Below are positions 42,105-51,274 of a stretch of 64,000 nt of DNA, piece after piece. The DNA comes from an uncultured Acetatifactor sp. (GTDB taxonomy: Bacteria; Bacillota; Clostridia; Lachnospirales; Lachnospiraceae). The stretch spans positions 1-64,000 of the forward strand of contig CAKSAM010000009.1 in assembly GCA_934436245.1 (NCBI GenBank). Reading direction: 5' to 3'. How positions within the stretch are numbered: position 1 is the first letter of the stretch; every line of letters begins with the position of its first letter. The notes beneath the pieces were generated by a model. It saw nothing but the letters and a program-made list of their open reading frames with translations, made no database searches and had not been told where the DNA came from. The position numbers were made by a program, and so were the translations under genes.

Positions 42105-42919
42105 TATTTCACTGCCCCCGTAATTCCATTGGCAAAGCTCTTCTGTAAACACAGGAAGATGATCGCTGTAGGAAGTGTACAGATCAATACTCCCAGCATC
42201 AGCATACCATAATCCACACTGTATCCACTCTTCAGATTGGCTACTAACATCGGCATGGTGATCGCCTTGCTGTCCTGTAAAATGATCGTCGGCCACAGAT
42301 AATTGTTCCACGCATTCATAAATGTAACCGTCATCGCCGCTCCATAGGTAGATTTCATCACCGGAATGAACATCCGGAAGAAAATCTGTATTTCGCTCAG
42401 ACCTTCCAGTCTGGCAGCCTCGATAATATCATGAGGGAAAGAACGTGCCGCCTGTCTGAAAAGCATGATCATAAACGGAGTCGAGATGGATGGCAACGCC
42501 AATGCGATCCAGGTATTTACCAGCTTCCAGGCGGTAAACATCTTGAACAGGGGGATCATGATCGCTACGAACGGAAGCATCATTGCCAGCAGCAGAATAC
42601 TCATCAGAATATCCTTGCCCTTATCATGATAGATCTCAAATCCATAACCGGCAATGGAACAGATCAGCAGTGTCACAACCGTGATCACGATCGCATTGCG
42701 GAATGAGTTAAACATTGCAAGTCCCAGATTCTGCATGTCGACCAGGGTCTTGAAATTCTCGATCAGATAGGTACCCGGGATCAGCCGTCCTCTTACCACA
42801 TCAATGCTCTGGTTGGTCGCACCGCACAGCATATAATACAGCGGAAATGCCGACAGAAAACTTGCTATCACTAAGATCGTGTAGGAAATGATTTGTTTGA
42901 ATTTAGTCACGTTTGTCAC
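42104..42919 (-). CDS. Sugar ABC transporter permease (MalG type)
   Basis: Membrane subunit of a CUT1-family sugar importer with six predicted helices and the EAA loop EAARLEGLSEIQIFFRMFIPVM, which contacts the ATPase. The start is a GTG at 42919; a second GTG three codons later is better spaced from AAGGTGG and may be the real one. It overlaps the preceding permease gene by 17 bases. No ATPase gene is in the locus, so a shared MsmK-like ATPase is presumably used. Context points to lacto-N-biose, galacto-N-biose or lacto-N-tetraose as cargo. Confidence 0.92.
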   Translation of the reverse strand: MTNVTKFKQIISYTILVIASFLSAFPLYYMLCGATNQSIDVVRGRLIPGTYLIENFKTLVDMQNLGLAMFNSFRNAIVITVVTLLICSIAGYGFEIYHDKGKDILMSILLLAMMLPFVAIMIPLFKMFTAWKLVNTWIALALPSISTPFMIMLFRQAARSFPHDIIEAARLEGLSEIQIFFRMFIPVMKSTYGAAMTVTFMNAWNNYLWPTIILQDSKAITMPMLVANLKSGYSVDYGMLMLGVLICTLPTAIIFLCLQKSFANGITGAVK

Positions 42920-43781
42920 CCACCTTCATCTGAATTGCAGACAGAACCGCTACCATCACAAGTATGCATACAGACAACGCTGCCGCATAATTAAATTTCG
43001 GTGTCTCCACAAAGGAGATATTGTAGATGTAATGCGCCAATGTCATTGTAGATTTTCCGGGACCGCCTGATGTCAGGTTCATAGACTCATCGAACAGCTG
43101 CAGTGTTCCCGAAGTAGACATGATCGCCGTCATCAGAATAGTCGGCTTTAACAACGGTATCGTGATCTTCATAAACTGCTGGAACGGTGTCGCTCCGTCG
43201 ATGTAGCTTGCCTCATATACAGAATAATCGATATTCTGTAATCCTGCCAGATAGAATACCATATTATATCCGGTCCATCTCCAGATCAGTGCGATCACGA
43301 TGACCCACCGCGCCGGCCATGTACTCTGGAACCAGTCCACAGAAGACAGTCCGATGGCCATCAGCACTCTGTTGACCACTCCATCCGGAGCAAACAATGA
43401 CTTAAATATCATGGAATAAGATACCAGTGACGTTGCACACGGAAGAAAGATCAAAGTGCGGAAAATACCTTTCCCTTTTATCTTAGGATTATTCAGCAGC
43501 TGCGCCAGCATCAGTGCCAGCACAAGCATGATCGGTACCTGAATCACAAAATAAAAGAAGGTATTGAACAAGCATTGCTGGAATGTTTTATCCTTGAAGA
43601 TCCTGGCATAATTCGCTACACCATTAAAGACTCCTCCTGTCTTCCGGAAGGAAAGAAGGATGGCCTGTGACATCGGATAGAAACAAAATACAAATATTAA
43701 AATCGATGCCGGGAGCAGGAATGCCCATCCGGTCAGATTATGCTTTTTTTCCAAACTTAATTTTGCTTTCTTCTTTTCCAT
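42903..43781 (-). CDS. Sugar ABC transporter permease (MalF type)
   Basis: A 292-residue permease with six helices and the EAA loop EASYIDGATPFQQFMKITIPLL. LTGWAFLLPASILIFVFCFYPM is the typical first helix. The ATG follows GTAGGAGAG. It pairs with the MalG-type permease encoded next and with the lipoprotein encoded upstream, from which it is separated by a stem-loop. Confidence 0.92.
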   Translation of the reverse strand: MEKKKAKLSLEKKHNLTGWAFLLPASILIFVFCFYPMSQAILLSFRKTGGVFNGVANYARIFKDKTFQQCLFNTFFYFVIQVPIMLVLALMLAQLLNNPKIKGKGIFRTLIFLPCATSLVSYSMIFKSLFAPDGVVNRVLMAIGLSSVDWFQSTWPARWVIVIALIWRWTGYNMVFYLAGLQNIDYSVYEASYIDGATPFQQFMKITIPLLKPTILMTAIMSTSGTLQLFDESMNLTSGGPGKSTMTLAHYIYNISFVETPKFNYAAALSVCILVMVAVLSAIQMKVGDKRD

Positions 43782-43797
43782 GTTTCTCTCCTACAAC

Positions 43798-43831
43798 AGT
43801 ACCGGGAACGCACTGCTGCACCCCCGGTACT
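43798..43831 (-). other. Stem-loop between binding-protein and permease genes
   Basis: Perfect 9-base arms AGTACCGGG (43798-43806) and CCCGGTACT (43823-43831) with a 16-base loop and no T-run. A stem at this place commonly protects the 3' end of the binding-protein mRNA, so that the lipoprotein is made in excess over the permeases. Confidence 0.6.
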
Positions 43832-43854
43832 ATCCAGTTTCCATACTCTGGTGA

Positions 43855-45210
43855 TTATTCGGCGATATTAAACTCTACGGTATCCTGAGCGTTTTTGATC
43901 TCTGTATCGATATCAGCGTTCTTCTGTACAACGTTGGTGATCGCATCTGTCAGTGCGCTTCTGATATCAGAGTAGTATGCACCGTAGTCAATTCCGGGAA
44001 CATGTCCGGCGAACTCTACGATATCCTTGTACACTGCCTGACCGCCGTAGAACTCATTGCCCTCATTATAGGTCTCAGACTGTGCTGCGGGCAGGTAACT
44101 TGCGATTGCTCCTGCATTTACCAGCAGATCATCGTATAAATCTACATCCGCACCAAAGGTAGCGTTCAGGAAATCAAATGCCAGATCGGTATTTTTGCAG
44201 TTAGAAGATACTGCCCAGCTTGCACCACCGCAGTTAGCGTAGTTGGTTGCGCCTTCTACATCATCTAACTTAGGCATATTCACGATTGCCCATTTACCTG
44301 CCTGATCCTCTGCTGCCTGAATGGAGGACATGATCCAGCAGCCCTGGATAACGCCTGCTGCGGTACCCTTGTTCATGGAAGCGATATACTGATCCCAGTC
44401 AGTATAATCAGCCATGATTCCTTCATCGATCAGCTGCTTGTAGGTCTCGATCGCTTTCTTCAGCGCTTTGTTGTCTACCAGGGATACTTCGCCATCTACC
44501 ATAGGAGAAGCACCTGCAGACTGTAACATTTCGATCACGATCTCAGAACCGCCGGAGCAGGTCAGCATGGGAACATTATTCACAGCCATTACCTTCTTAG
44601 ACAGCTCCATGAACTCAGACCACGTAGTATCCTTGAAATCTTCTACCTTAAGGTCTGCTGCTTCTACCATATCGGAACGGATTGCCATGATGGTAGCACC
44701 ATTATCAAAAGGAATACCATAATGTGTTCCATCTACAGTGGAGTCAGCCAGCTTACCCATAGAGAACTGGGAGAAATCAATTCCGCAATCATCCAGTGCT
44801 GTGAAGATTCCGGGATAATTGGTTGCATTTTTGTGGAAGGAATAATCCTGCATCAGGAAGATATCAGGTAACGTGCTGTAATCACCAGCTTCAGCCGCTG
44901 TGATCAGAGCAGTCTCGATATCACTATATACCTTCTCCTGAATGTCTAACTTGAAGTTAGGATGATCCACCTGGTATGCCTTCTCTGCCTGCTTCATTGC
45001 ATAGACATTGAAGTTAGGATCCCAACACCATACAGTCAGTGTCTCGTCTTCTGCGGAAGCAGTCGTTTCTGCTGCTGCCTCTGTTTCCTTGGATGCCTCG
45101 CTGGGTGCTGCGCTCTGCGCATCATTACCGGCAGGCTTGCTGCCACAGCCGGTCAGCATGGACACGGTCATTGCCGCTGCTAAAAGCACGCTTAATACTT
45201 TCTTTTTCAT
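43855..45210 (-). CDS. Sugar ABC transporter substrate-binding lipoprotein
   Basis: A 451-residue extracytoplasmic solute-binding protein of the CUT1 group. The signal peptide ends in a lipobox MLTGC with Cys22 as lipid anchor, followed by a Ser/Glu/Ala linker, then ETLTVWCWDPNFNVYAMKQAEKAYQVDHPNFKLDIQE and later family blocks. It captures the sugar for the two permeases downstream. The neighbouring GH112 and GH136-like genes suggest a beta-1,3-galactosyl-N-acetylhexosamine-containing ligand. The ATG follows an AAGGAGGTTATTTAAG-type ribosome site. Confidence 0.93.
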   Translation of the reverse strand: MKKKVLSVLLAAAMTVSMLTGCGSKPAGNDAQSAAPSEASKETEAAAETTASAEDETLTVWCWDPNFNVYAMKQAEKAYQVDHPNFKLDIQEKVYSDIETALITAAEAGDYSTLPDIFLMQDYSFHKNATNYPGIFTALDDCGIDFSQFSMGKLADSTVDGTHYGIPFDNGATIMAIRSDMVEAADLKVEDFKDTTWSEFMELSKKVMAVNNVPMLTCSGGSEIVIEMLQSAGASPMVDGEVSLVDNKALKKAIETYKQLIDEGIMADYTDWDQYIASMNKGTAAGVIQGCWIMSSIQAAEDQAGKWAIVNMPKLDDVEGATNYANCGGASWAVSSNCKNTDLAFDFLNATFGADVDLYDDLLVNAGAIASYLPAAQSETYNEGNEFYGGQAVYKDIVEFAGHVPGIDYGAYYSDIRSALTDAITNVVQKNADIDTEIKNAQDTVEFNIAE

Positions 45211-45280
45211 CTTAAATAACCTCCTTATACTTGTAAAGTACTACCTTATAAAATATGAAACGCTTTTTGCTTTCCATAAG

Positions 45281-47440
45281 TTACCTGTCTTCCATATCGT
45301 CCACCCAACGCATTTCGCCGGGCTTCAGATCCAGCACATATGCACATTTTCCTTTGATATACAGCTCTGTGTGCTGTGCCTGTGCAGAGTTGTTGATCAC
45401 TGCGATCTTGCCGGTCTTCTGGAATACCGTTACTTCGGTATCCACATTCGTTACATAGTAACGCTTCATCTCCTGCTCCATGCCGGCTGCATAATAGATT
45501 GCCCGAAGCAGAAGTCTGCAGTTCTGGGGAGAATACGGAAGACCTGCAAAATATACGCTGTGTCCTCTGCCATATTCATTGACCACCAGCTGGCTGTATT
45601 CCCCATCCATCGCAAGGATCTGATAATGTCCGCCCTGTGCATAGACACGACTGGTGCCCTCGCCGAAATCCAGGGCTCCATCAATATCCTCTAAGATAAA
45701 GTGATCGGCATTCTTCTCATTGTATTTGTCCGTGCTGAGAGAGAAACACATCTCGCGGTCTACGCCGAGCACATCGGACAATTGGAAATATCTTCCCTGA
45801 TGCTGATAAGCGGTAGGCTCACCCACACCGATGAAGCCGCCTCCCTGATCCACAAAGCGTCTGATATTGGTCAGGACTTTTTCGTCGATCCAGTTCTCTG
45901 CGCCGCTGAATGCGGTGTACGCATCCCCGACATTAATGATGACCTTGATCCCCTCAGGGATGCCGTTTCTGACATCATCAAAGGAAATAAACTCAACTTC
46001 AAAAGGCATTCCGCTTAAGCATTCCAGCACTCCTTCTGCGGAATAGGTTTCCCTGTGCCAGATCGCATGATGTACCTGATTGGACATCCACCTTCTCTGA
46101 CTGCCCCAGCAGTTCAGGATCGCCACCTTGAAGGGTGCCACATAGGAAGCTGTACCCTGCATATTTTCATGGATTTCCCTGAACTGTGTTACCACATTCT
46201 GGATTTCCTCAATGAAACCGGGCCAATTACTTGCCAGCTTCAGATAACCGCCATATCCGATCCTGTCCAGGGGAGACCTGAGTAATGCACGCCTTGCTTT
46301 ACGCCAGTTATCCCTTGCCTCTCCGATCGGGTCACCACCCTCACAGAACACATCCGGGAAAAAGTAAGGCAGCAGCCGTCCTTCGGTATAATCCACTCCC
46401 TTGATATCAGAGATCATTCGAAGCGTCACACCACTTCCGACAGAACCTACCACTGCATCCAGTCCGATGCCTGCGAAATATTTGCCGTAGGGCTCTGTTC
46501 CGATCCAATGATCTCCGAGGAACATCATCGCTTCCTTGCCATAAGAATGTACAATGTCTACCAGCTCCTTCGCCAGCGCACATACCTCGATCTGCTGGAA
46601 CTCTATGAAATCCAGGAACTGTTTGCTGGGAACGCGGAACATACTGTTGTGATATCCCTGATCCACAATGTACTCCGGGCGAAATTTGTAGCCTGCCCAT
46701 TTCTCAAACTGTTCCAGGATATAGGGGCTCACACTTGCGCTGTATCCGAACCACTCTACAAATTTTTCCCGCTTCTTGTCATCGAAGGTCAGTGTGAACT
46801 GATGGAAAAAGGTAGTGAAGCGGACAACGTCGATATGAGGATTGTCCTCGCACCATTTTCTCAGCTTGTCTTTGACATACTGTTTGGTCTTGGGCTGTCT
46901 CACATCGTAAGTCAGCTGATGCGGTGTATCCTTCCAGTCATTCGTGATGAAATTGTACATGTGTACCGGATCCCAGATCAAAAATGCCAGGAAGCTTACC
47001 GTATACTCATGATAGGGGATCGTACGGATCTCCACCTCACCGGATGCCTCATCAAATTCCCATGCATCCGTCGGCACCACCTCACCGGTCGTTCTGTCGA
47101 TCACTTCCCACCAACGCTTCGGATCGTCCAGCGTATTGACCTTAAGCTGCTCCGTATGGAAGCCTTCCATCAGGCGGATGCGGAGCGTTTCCCCTCTGGC
47201 GGTGATGCGGTTGCTGATCAGGTATTCCTGCTGGATCTCCTCCGGATGCTTCATTGCCCACTCATTATCCTTTCTCGTGGTATAATAAGTCGCATATTTC
47301 TTCACCGGCTCTGACAAAAGTGCTTCCGGCATTTCGGTTCCGTCACAGTCTCTTAACGCATCTGCGCCCAGAAGATTTTTTAACCGTATTGTTTCGTCAA
47401 TGATGTCTGCATCTGTCGGCAGTGTCAGTCTTCCTGTCAT
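45281..47440 (-). CDS. GH112 beta-1,3-galactosyl-N-acetylhexosamine phosphorylase family
   Basis: Cytosolic phosphorylase that splits lacto-N-biose or galacto-N-biose with phosphate, giving galactose-1-phosphate and GlcNAc or GalNAc. The 719 residues match the family: GRLTLPTDADIIDETIRLKNLLGADALRDCDGTEMPE is the standard N-terminus, and ISNRITARGETLRIRLMEGFHTEQL, AFLIWDPVHMYNFITNDW and FLGDHWIGTEPYGKYFAGIGLDAVVGS are core blocks. Some GH112 members act on beta-1,4-galactosyl-rhamnose instead; the GH136-like neighbours favour the N-acetylhexosamine form. It is the first gene of the operon behind a clear promoter, divergent from an AraC regulator. Confidence 0.9.
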   Translation of the reverse strand: MTGRLTLPTDADIIDETIRLKNLLGADALRDCDGTEMPEALLSEPVKKYATYYTTRKDNEWAMKHPEEIQQEYLISNRITARGETLRIRLMEGFHTEQLKVNTLDDPKRWWEVIDRTTGEVVPTDAWEFDEASGEVEIRTIPYHEYTVSFLAFLIWDPVHMYNFITNDWKDTPHQLTYDVRQPKTKQYVKDKLRKWCEDNPHIDVVRFTTFFHQFTLTFDDKKREKFVEWFGYSASVSPYILEQFEKWAGYKFRPEYIVDQGYHNSMFRVPSKQFLDFIEFQQIEVCALAKELVDIVHSYGKEAMMFLGDHWIGTEPYGKYFAGIGLDAVVGSVGSGVTLRMISDIKGVDYTEGRLLPYFFPDVFCEGGDPIGEARDNWRKARRALLRSPLDRIGYGGYLKLASNWPGFIEEIQNVVTQFREIHENMQGTASYVAPFKVAILNCWGSQRRWMSNQVHHAIWHRETYSAEGVLECLSGMPFEVEFISFDDVRNGIPEGIKVIINVGDAYTAFSGAENWIDEKVLTNIRRFVDQGGGFIGVGEPTAYQHQGRYFQLSDVLGVDREMCFSLSTDKYNEKNADHFILEDIDGALDFGEGTSRVYAQGGHYQILAMDGEYSQLVVNEYGRGHSVYFAGLPYSPQNCRLLLRAIYYAAGMEQEMKRYYVTNVDTEVTVFQKTGKIAVINNSAQAQHTELYIKGKCAYVLDLKPGEMRWVDDMEDR

Positions 47441-47749
47441 CGCATGGTTTCCTCCCCATCGCTTTTGTACTATCTTGCAGCTGATGACTAAAGTATATCG
47501 GCTTCCTGACCTGATATCAATTTCTTTGTTGCTTGTTTTGTTATGTTTATTGCTATTTTATTACTAAAATAGTGGATTTTTTAAAATGATTATGTATAAT
47601 ATGCTTATCCAGGTTATACAGATTTTTATTTTTTCGTCTTTTTTACGAATGTTTTTGCGAAATATTGTTCTTTTTATATATTTAGTATAAAAAATACGGT
47701 AGATTTGAAAAAGTGCACAACAAAAATAAGATAAAGAAGGTATCTATTT
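47441..47749. promoter_or_regulatory. Divergent promoter region of the GH112 operon and AraC gene
   Basis: For the GH112 operon, TTGATA (47515-47520) and TATACT (47492-47497) on the minus strand are 17 bases apart. Just upstream lies a repeated ACAA/GCAA stretch (about 47521-47555), a possible AraC-type site. For the regulator, TTGCGA (about 47654) and TATATT, 16 bases apart, form a weak plus-strand promoter, preceded by a TTCGT/ACGAA inverted repeat. The rest is AT-rich with no gene. Confidence 0.6.
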
Positions 47750-48598
47750 ATGAGTAATGAATTTATCAATATTGATTCTGCAAACGCAGGCAGTTCTCCG
47801 GAACATTTCCAGCTGCGTTACATCTCCATCTCCAAATACGAAGGTGACTGGCAGTCCCTTCCGCATACCCATCACTTTTCAGAACTGTTCTATGTCCTGC
47901 GGGGTGAGGGAGCCTTCTATATAGAGAATGAAAAGGTGCCTGTGAAGACGGACGATCTGGTCATCATCAACCCTTATGTAGAGCACACGGAGAAAACACT
48001 TCCCAACGATCCCATGGAATATATCGTATTCGGTGTGGAAGGACTCGCATTTTCCTTTTCCGGTGCAGGGCAGGACAACCCGAAGGGCTACAGCTTCTAC
48101 AGCTACGGCTCTGACAAAAAACAGTTCATCAACTTCGCCCAGCTGATGATGCAGGAATTCCGTGACAAGCTTCCCGGCTTTGAACAGGTATGTCACGGAC
48201 TGCTCCAGGTGCTTTTAGTATATATTTCCCGGAAGCAGAACCTGTCCGTCATCTCCGACTCCTCCTTCCAGCTGTCCAAGGAATGTGCTCTGGCGAAGCG
48301 GTATATCGACTCCAATTATTCCCAGAACATTACATTGGATTCCCTGGCGGAGATCACGCATATCAACAAATTCTATCTGGCACACTCCTTTACTGAATGT
48401 GTCGGGCAGTCTCCGATCAATTACCTGACAGACCGGAGGCTGGAAGCCTGTAAAGAGCTTCTGGTATCCTCCAATCTGTCGGTAGCGCAGGTAGCCACCA
48501 GTGTCGGATTTTCTTCGCAATCTTATTTCTCGCAGATCTTCCGCAAAAAGACCGGCATGACACCACGCCAGTACCGGAGCCGGTATGCCCGGAAATAA
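47750..48598 (+). CDS. AraC-family transcriptional regulator of the GH112 locus
   Basis: A 282-residue regulator with an N-terminal cupin sensor (LPHTHHFSELFYVLRGEGAFYIENEKVPVKTDDLVIINPYVEHTEK) and a C-terminal double helix-turn-helix (ITLDSLAEITHINKFYLAHSF and VAQVATSVGFSSQSYFSQIFRKKTGMTPRQYR). It is divergent from the GH112 operon and probably activates it when the disaccharide or its product binds the cupin domain. The ATG is preceded by AAGAAGG. Confidence 0.92.
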   Translation: MSNEFINIDSANAGSSPEHFQLRYISISKYEGDWQSLPHTHHFSELFYVLRGEGAFYIENEKVPVKTDDLVIINPYVEHTEKTLPNDPMEYIVFGVEGLAFSFSGAGQDNPKGYSFYSYGSDKKQFINFAQLMMQEFRDKLPGFEQVCHGLLQVLLVYISRKQNLSVISDSSFQLSKECALAKRYIDSNYSQNITLDSLAEITHINKFYLAHSFTECVGQSPINYLTDRRLEACKELLVSSNLSVAQVATSVGFSSQSYFSQIFRKKTGMTPRQYRSRYARK

Positions 48599-48611
48599 TA
48601 TGCCCGTTATA

Positions 48612-48653
48612 AAAGACCTCACCGTCGGCACAGCTGCCGCCTGTGAGGTCTTT
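48612..48653. terminator. Terminator after the AraC gene (bidirectional)
   Basis: Arms AAAGACCTCAC (48612-48622) and GTGAGGTCTTT (48643-48653) pair perfectly, with an inner GGCA/TGCC stem. A- and T-rich flanks on both sides would let it serve the convergent DUF6056 gene as well. Confidence 0.8.
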
Positions 48654-48684
48654 CCCTGCACATTTATTCACTGATTTGATCCAC

Positions 48685-49800
48685 TTATTTGATCCATCCC
48701 CAGCTCAGTCCTAAATATTCCACCAGAAAATACATTCCACGCAGCCATACCAGTGCACCGCATCCGTAAAGCATAACGCCGTATTCCTTTTGTCTGTCCA
48801 CCATTTTCCCGGTCATGGCAAGGATCGCACAGATCAGCAGCACCATGGTTCCGAATGCCGCTCTGTCGGGATAGTGGGGGGAGAGGACCATGGCTCCCCA
48901 GGATAATAACGCTCCCAATAACAGCAGATCGATCTCTCTTCCCAGAGCTTCCTTCAGCATTCCCTTGCAGATCATCACCAGAAATACCGTCAGAAGCAGG
49001 GTCGGGAATAAATATTCCATGACACCTTTTGCTTCCGCATAAAAGCGCAGATAAAGCTTCCACAACAGACTATAAGATTCCGCCGCCGTTTCCTCTGTGC
49101 GGACAAAATTGCCCGGCGCTGCGATCATCAGAATACTTCCCGCCAGACAGCTGATATTGCCCAGATACATCCATAGTGGGATTTTCTTATGTTCTCTGTG
49201 ACGTAACGCCATCACTAATAAGCTTAAGATCCAGACAGCCGGTCCCATGTTTTCATTGCTCCAGCCGGCGATCAGACCTAAAGGAAGTATCCAGACGATG
49301 ATCCCCGGCAGATTCTTTTCCTCATATCTCAGATAACAGAACAGAAACATCAGAAGGAATCCGGACATATACAGATAATTGGCCGCTCCGGCCTCCCAGA
49401 ACATACTCATTTTCCAGTTGGCATTCAGACCGGTCAGCATTCCCAGTGCCACAAAATAGTACGGGATCTTACGTCTGCCGGATACCATACAGACAAGCAG
49501 CGCCAGCAAAAACGTCATGACGGTATTCAGAATATCCGCCCAGTTCTCTCCGGCCAGCAGAATCAGCTGCAGCAGGCCGTGAGCCATACTTCTGCCACCC
49601 CAGTTAAAATAATGCCAGATCTGTGCATGGATAATGTCACTGAGATTCCGGATCGGTGTGTCCTCGTACAACACCGTGGAATACCAATCGTCGTCCATCA
49701 TAAAATCGATCTCATAATTGACCCGCCAGACAATGATTCCTGTCAGTACGATCAGTGCCAGACTGATCCACCGGATGATTTTTTTCTGCTTTTCCTGCAT
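48685..49800 (-). CDS. DUF6056-family polytopic membrane protein
   Basis: A 371-residue membrane protein with about ten helices. The pattern DFMMDDDWYSTVLYED followed by NWGGRSMAHGLLQL and later MFWEAGAANYLYMSGFLL and IAGWSNENMGPAVW is that of DUF6056, often encoded in surface-polysaccharide regions and possibly GT-C-like, since an Asp pair lies in the first outer loop. The activity is unknown. I prefer the ATG at 49800, six bases after GGAG, to one four codons earlier. It follows dapL by 37 bases on the same strand. Confidence 0.75.
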   Translation of the reverse strand: MQEKQKKIIRWISLALIVLTGIIVWRVNYEIDFMMDDDWYSTVLYEDTPIRNLSDIIHAQIWHYFNWGGRSMAHGLLQLILLAGENWADILNTVMTFLLALLVCMVSGRRKIPYYFVALGMLTGLNANWKMSMFWEAGAANYLYMSGFLLMFLFCYLRYEEKNLPGIIVWILPLGLIAGWSNENMGPAVWILSLLVMALRHREHKKIPLWMYLGNISCLAGSILMIAAPGNFVRTEETAAESYSLLWKLYLRFYAEAKGVMEYLFPTLLLTVFLVMICKGMLKEALGREIDLLLLGALLSWGAMVLSPHYPDRAAFGTMVLLICAILAMTGKMVDRQKEYGVMLYGCGALVWLRGMYFLVEYLGLSWGWIK

Positions 49801-49837
49801 AATCTGCTCCATTCCTTTTATGGCAAAGAACGGCTGC

Positions 49838-51058
49838 CTATAACTGAATCTTCTTCAGACGATCCACTGCCTCCACAGTATTCTCGTAGCTTCCGAAAGC
49901 CGTCAGACGGAAATAATGCTCTCCACTGGGTCCGAAACCGGAACCGGGGGTACCTACTACGTTGACGTTCTCCAACAGATAGTCGAAAAACTCCCAGCTG
50001 GTCATGCCGTTCGGCGCTTTTAACCAGATGTAAGGCGCATTTACACCACCGGATACCGTGAAGCCTGCTTCTTTTAAGCCCTTCAGGATATACTGTGCGT
50101 TATTCATGTAATAAGCAACCTGCTCCTTCAGCTGTGCCTTACCTGCTGCAGAATATACCGCCTCACCGGCCCGCTGTACGATATAGGGTGCTCCGTTGTA
50201 TTTGGTACCATGTCTTCTTGCCCACAGTGCATGGAGGCTCACATCCCCACTCTTCAGATCCTTGGGGATCACGGTAAAGCCCAGACGCACTCCGGTAAAG
50301 CCGGCATTTTTAGAGAAGGAACGGAACTCGATGGCACAGGTTCTGGCTCCTTCACATTCATAGATGCTATGAGGCACATCCGGCTCGGAAATATATGCTT
50401 CGTAGGCTGCATCATAGAGAATGACAGCACCTGCCTTGTTGGCATAGTCCACCCACTCCTGCAACTGTGCCTTGGTAATCGTAGCTCCGGTAGGATTGTT
50501 GGGGAAGCATAAATAGATCAGATCCGGGGTCTCCTTCGGAAGTTCCGGGGCAAATCCATTCTCTGCCAGACAGGGCATATAGATCACGTCACTCCAGGTC
50601 TCGGACTTCGGATCGTAAGTGCCGGTTCTGCCCGCCATGACGTTAGAATCCACGTATACCGGGTAAACAGGATCACACACTGCAATCTTATTGTCCAGGC
50701 TGAAGATCTCCTGAATATTGCCACAGTCACATTTTGCTCCATCGGATACAAAGATCTCATCCGGTGCAATATCGCAGCCTCTCGCCTTATAATCATTCTC
50801 CGCAATGGCATTGCGCAGGAACTCATAGCCCAGGTCGGGAGCGTAGCCATGAAAAGTCTCCGCTTTTCCCATTTCATCCACTGCACCGTGCAGCGCATCA
50901 ATGATGGCCGGTGCCAGGGGCTGTGTCACATCCCCGATGCCCAGACGGATGATCTTTTTATCCGGGTGGGCTGCGGAATAGGCACTTACCTTTTTGCCGA
51001 TGGTGGAAAATAAATAGCTTCCGGGAAGTTTTAAATAGTTGTCGTTTACTTTAAACAT
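49838..51058 (-). CDS. dapL: LL-diaminopimelate aminotransferase
   Basis: PLP enzyme that makes LL-diaminopimelate from tetrahydrodipicolinate and glutamate in one step, bypassing the succinyl or acetyl routes. The PLP lysine is in [40 protein letters not shown] at the start and [15 protein letters not shown] are typical of DapL. Length (406) is normal. The ribosome site is GAGAGGAG. It is downstream of dapF, so the window has the last two steps to meso-DAP for peptidoglycan and lysine. Confidence 0.95.
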   Translation of the reverse strand: MFKVNDNYLKLPGSYLFSTIGKKVSAYSAAHPDKKIIRLGIGDVTQPLAPAIIDALHGAVDEMGKAETFHGYAPDLGYEFLRNAIAENDYKARGCDIAPDEIFVSDGAKCDCGNIQEIFSLDNKIAVCDPVYPVYVDSNVMAGRTGTYDPKSETWSDVIYMPCLAENGFAPELPKETPDLIYLCFPNNPTGATITKAQLQEWVDYANKAGAVILYDAAYEAYISEPDVPHSIYECEGARTCAIEFRSFSKNAGFTGVRLGFTVIPKDLKSGDVSLHALWARRHGTKYNGAPYIVQRAGEAVYSAAGKAQLKEQVAYYMNNAQYILKGLKEAGFTVSGGVNAPYIWLKAPNGMTSWEFFDYLLENVNVVGTPGSGFGPSGEHYFRLTAFGSYENTVEAVDRLKKIQL

Positions 51059-51120
51059 AATACGTTCTCCTCTCTATTATCCCTGGTGCAGTGTTGCTGT
51101 CACCCTGCTGGCGTAAATAA

Positions 51121-51266
51121 GCAATTTTTCCGCACTACGTGCTCTCAAAATTGCAACGAACATTCGTAATCCGGGCTGATCGCCCTACTTACTTATGTTC
51201 GTTTACTCCTCTCATAGCAACACATCTTTGCCTGCAAGCAGTCAATCTGTGTTGCTATGGAGGAGT
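51121..51266. repeat. Cluster of three large hairpins between dapF and dapL
   Basis: Consecutive stems are GCAATTTT/AAAATTGC (51121-51154, with inner GCAC/GTGC), AACGAACAT/ATGTTCGTT (51155-51203, with inner GGGC/GCCC) and a long nearly perfect stem of about 18 pairs, ACTCCTCTCATAGCAACACA against TGTGTTGCTATGGAGGAGT (51205-51266). No T-run follows, so they are not ordinary terminators. The design recalls the 194-bp element but the sequence is different. It may be a separate repeat family or a structured leader of dapL. Confidence 0.6.
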
Positions 51267-51274
51267 TTATTTTA

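Noticed and set aside
51059..51274. Lysine riboswitch controlling dapL
   Set aside because: The stems do not show the conserved lysine-riboswitch junction sequences, and the block has no terminator T-run.
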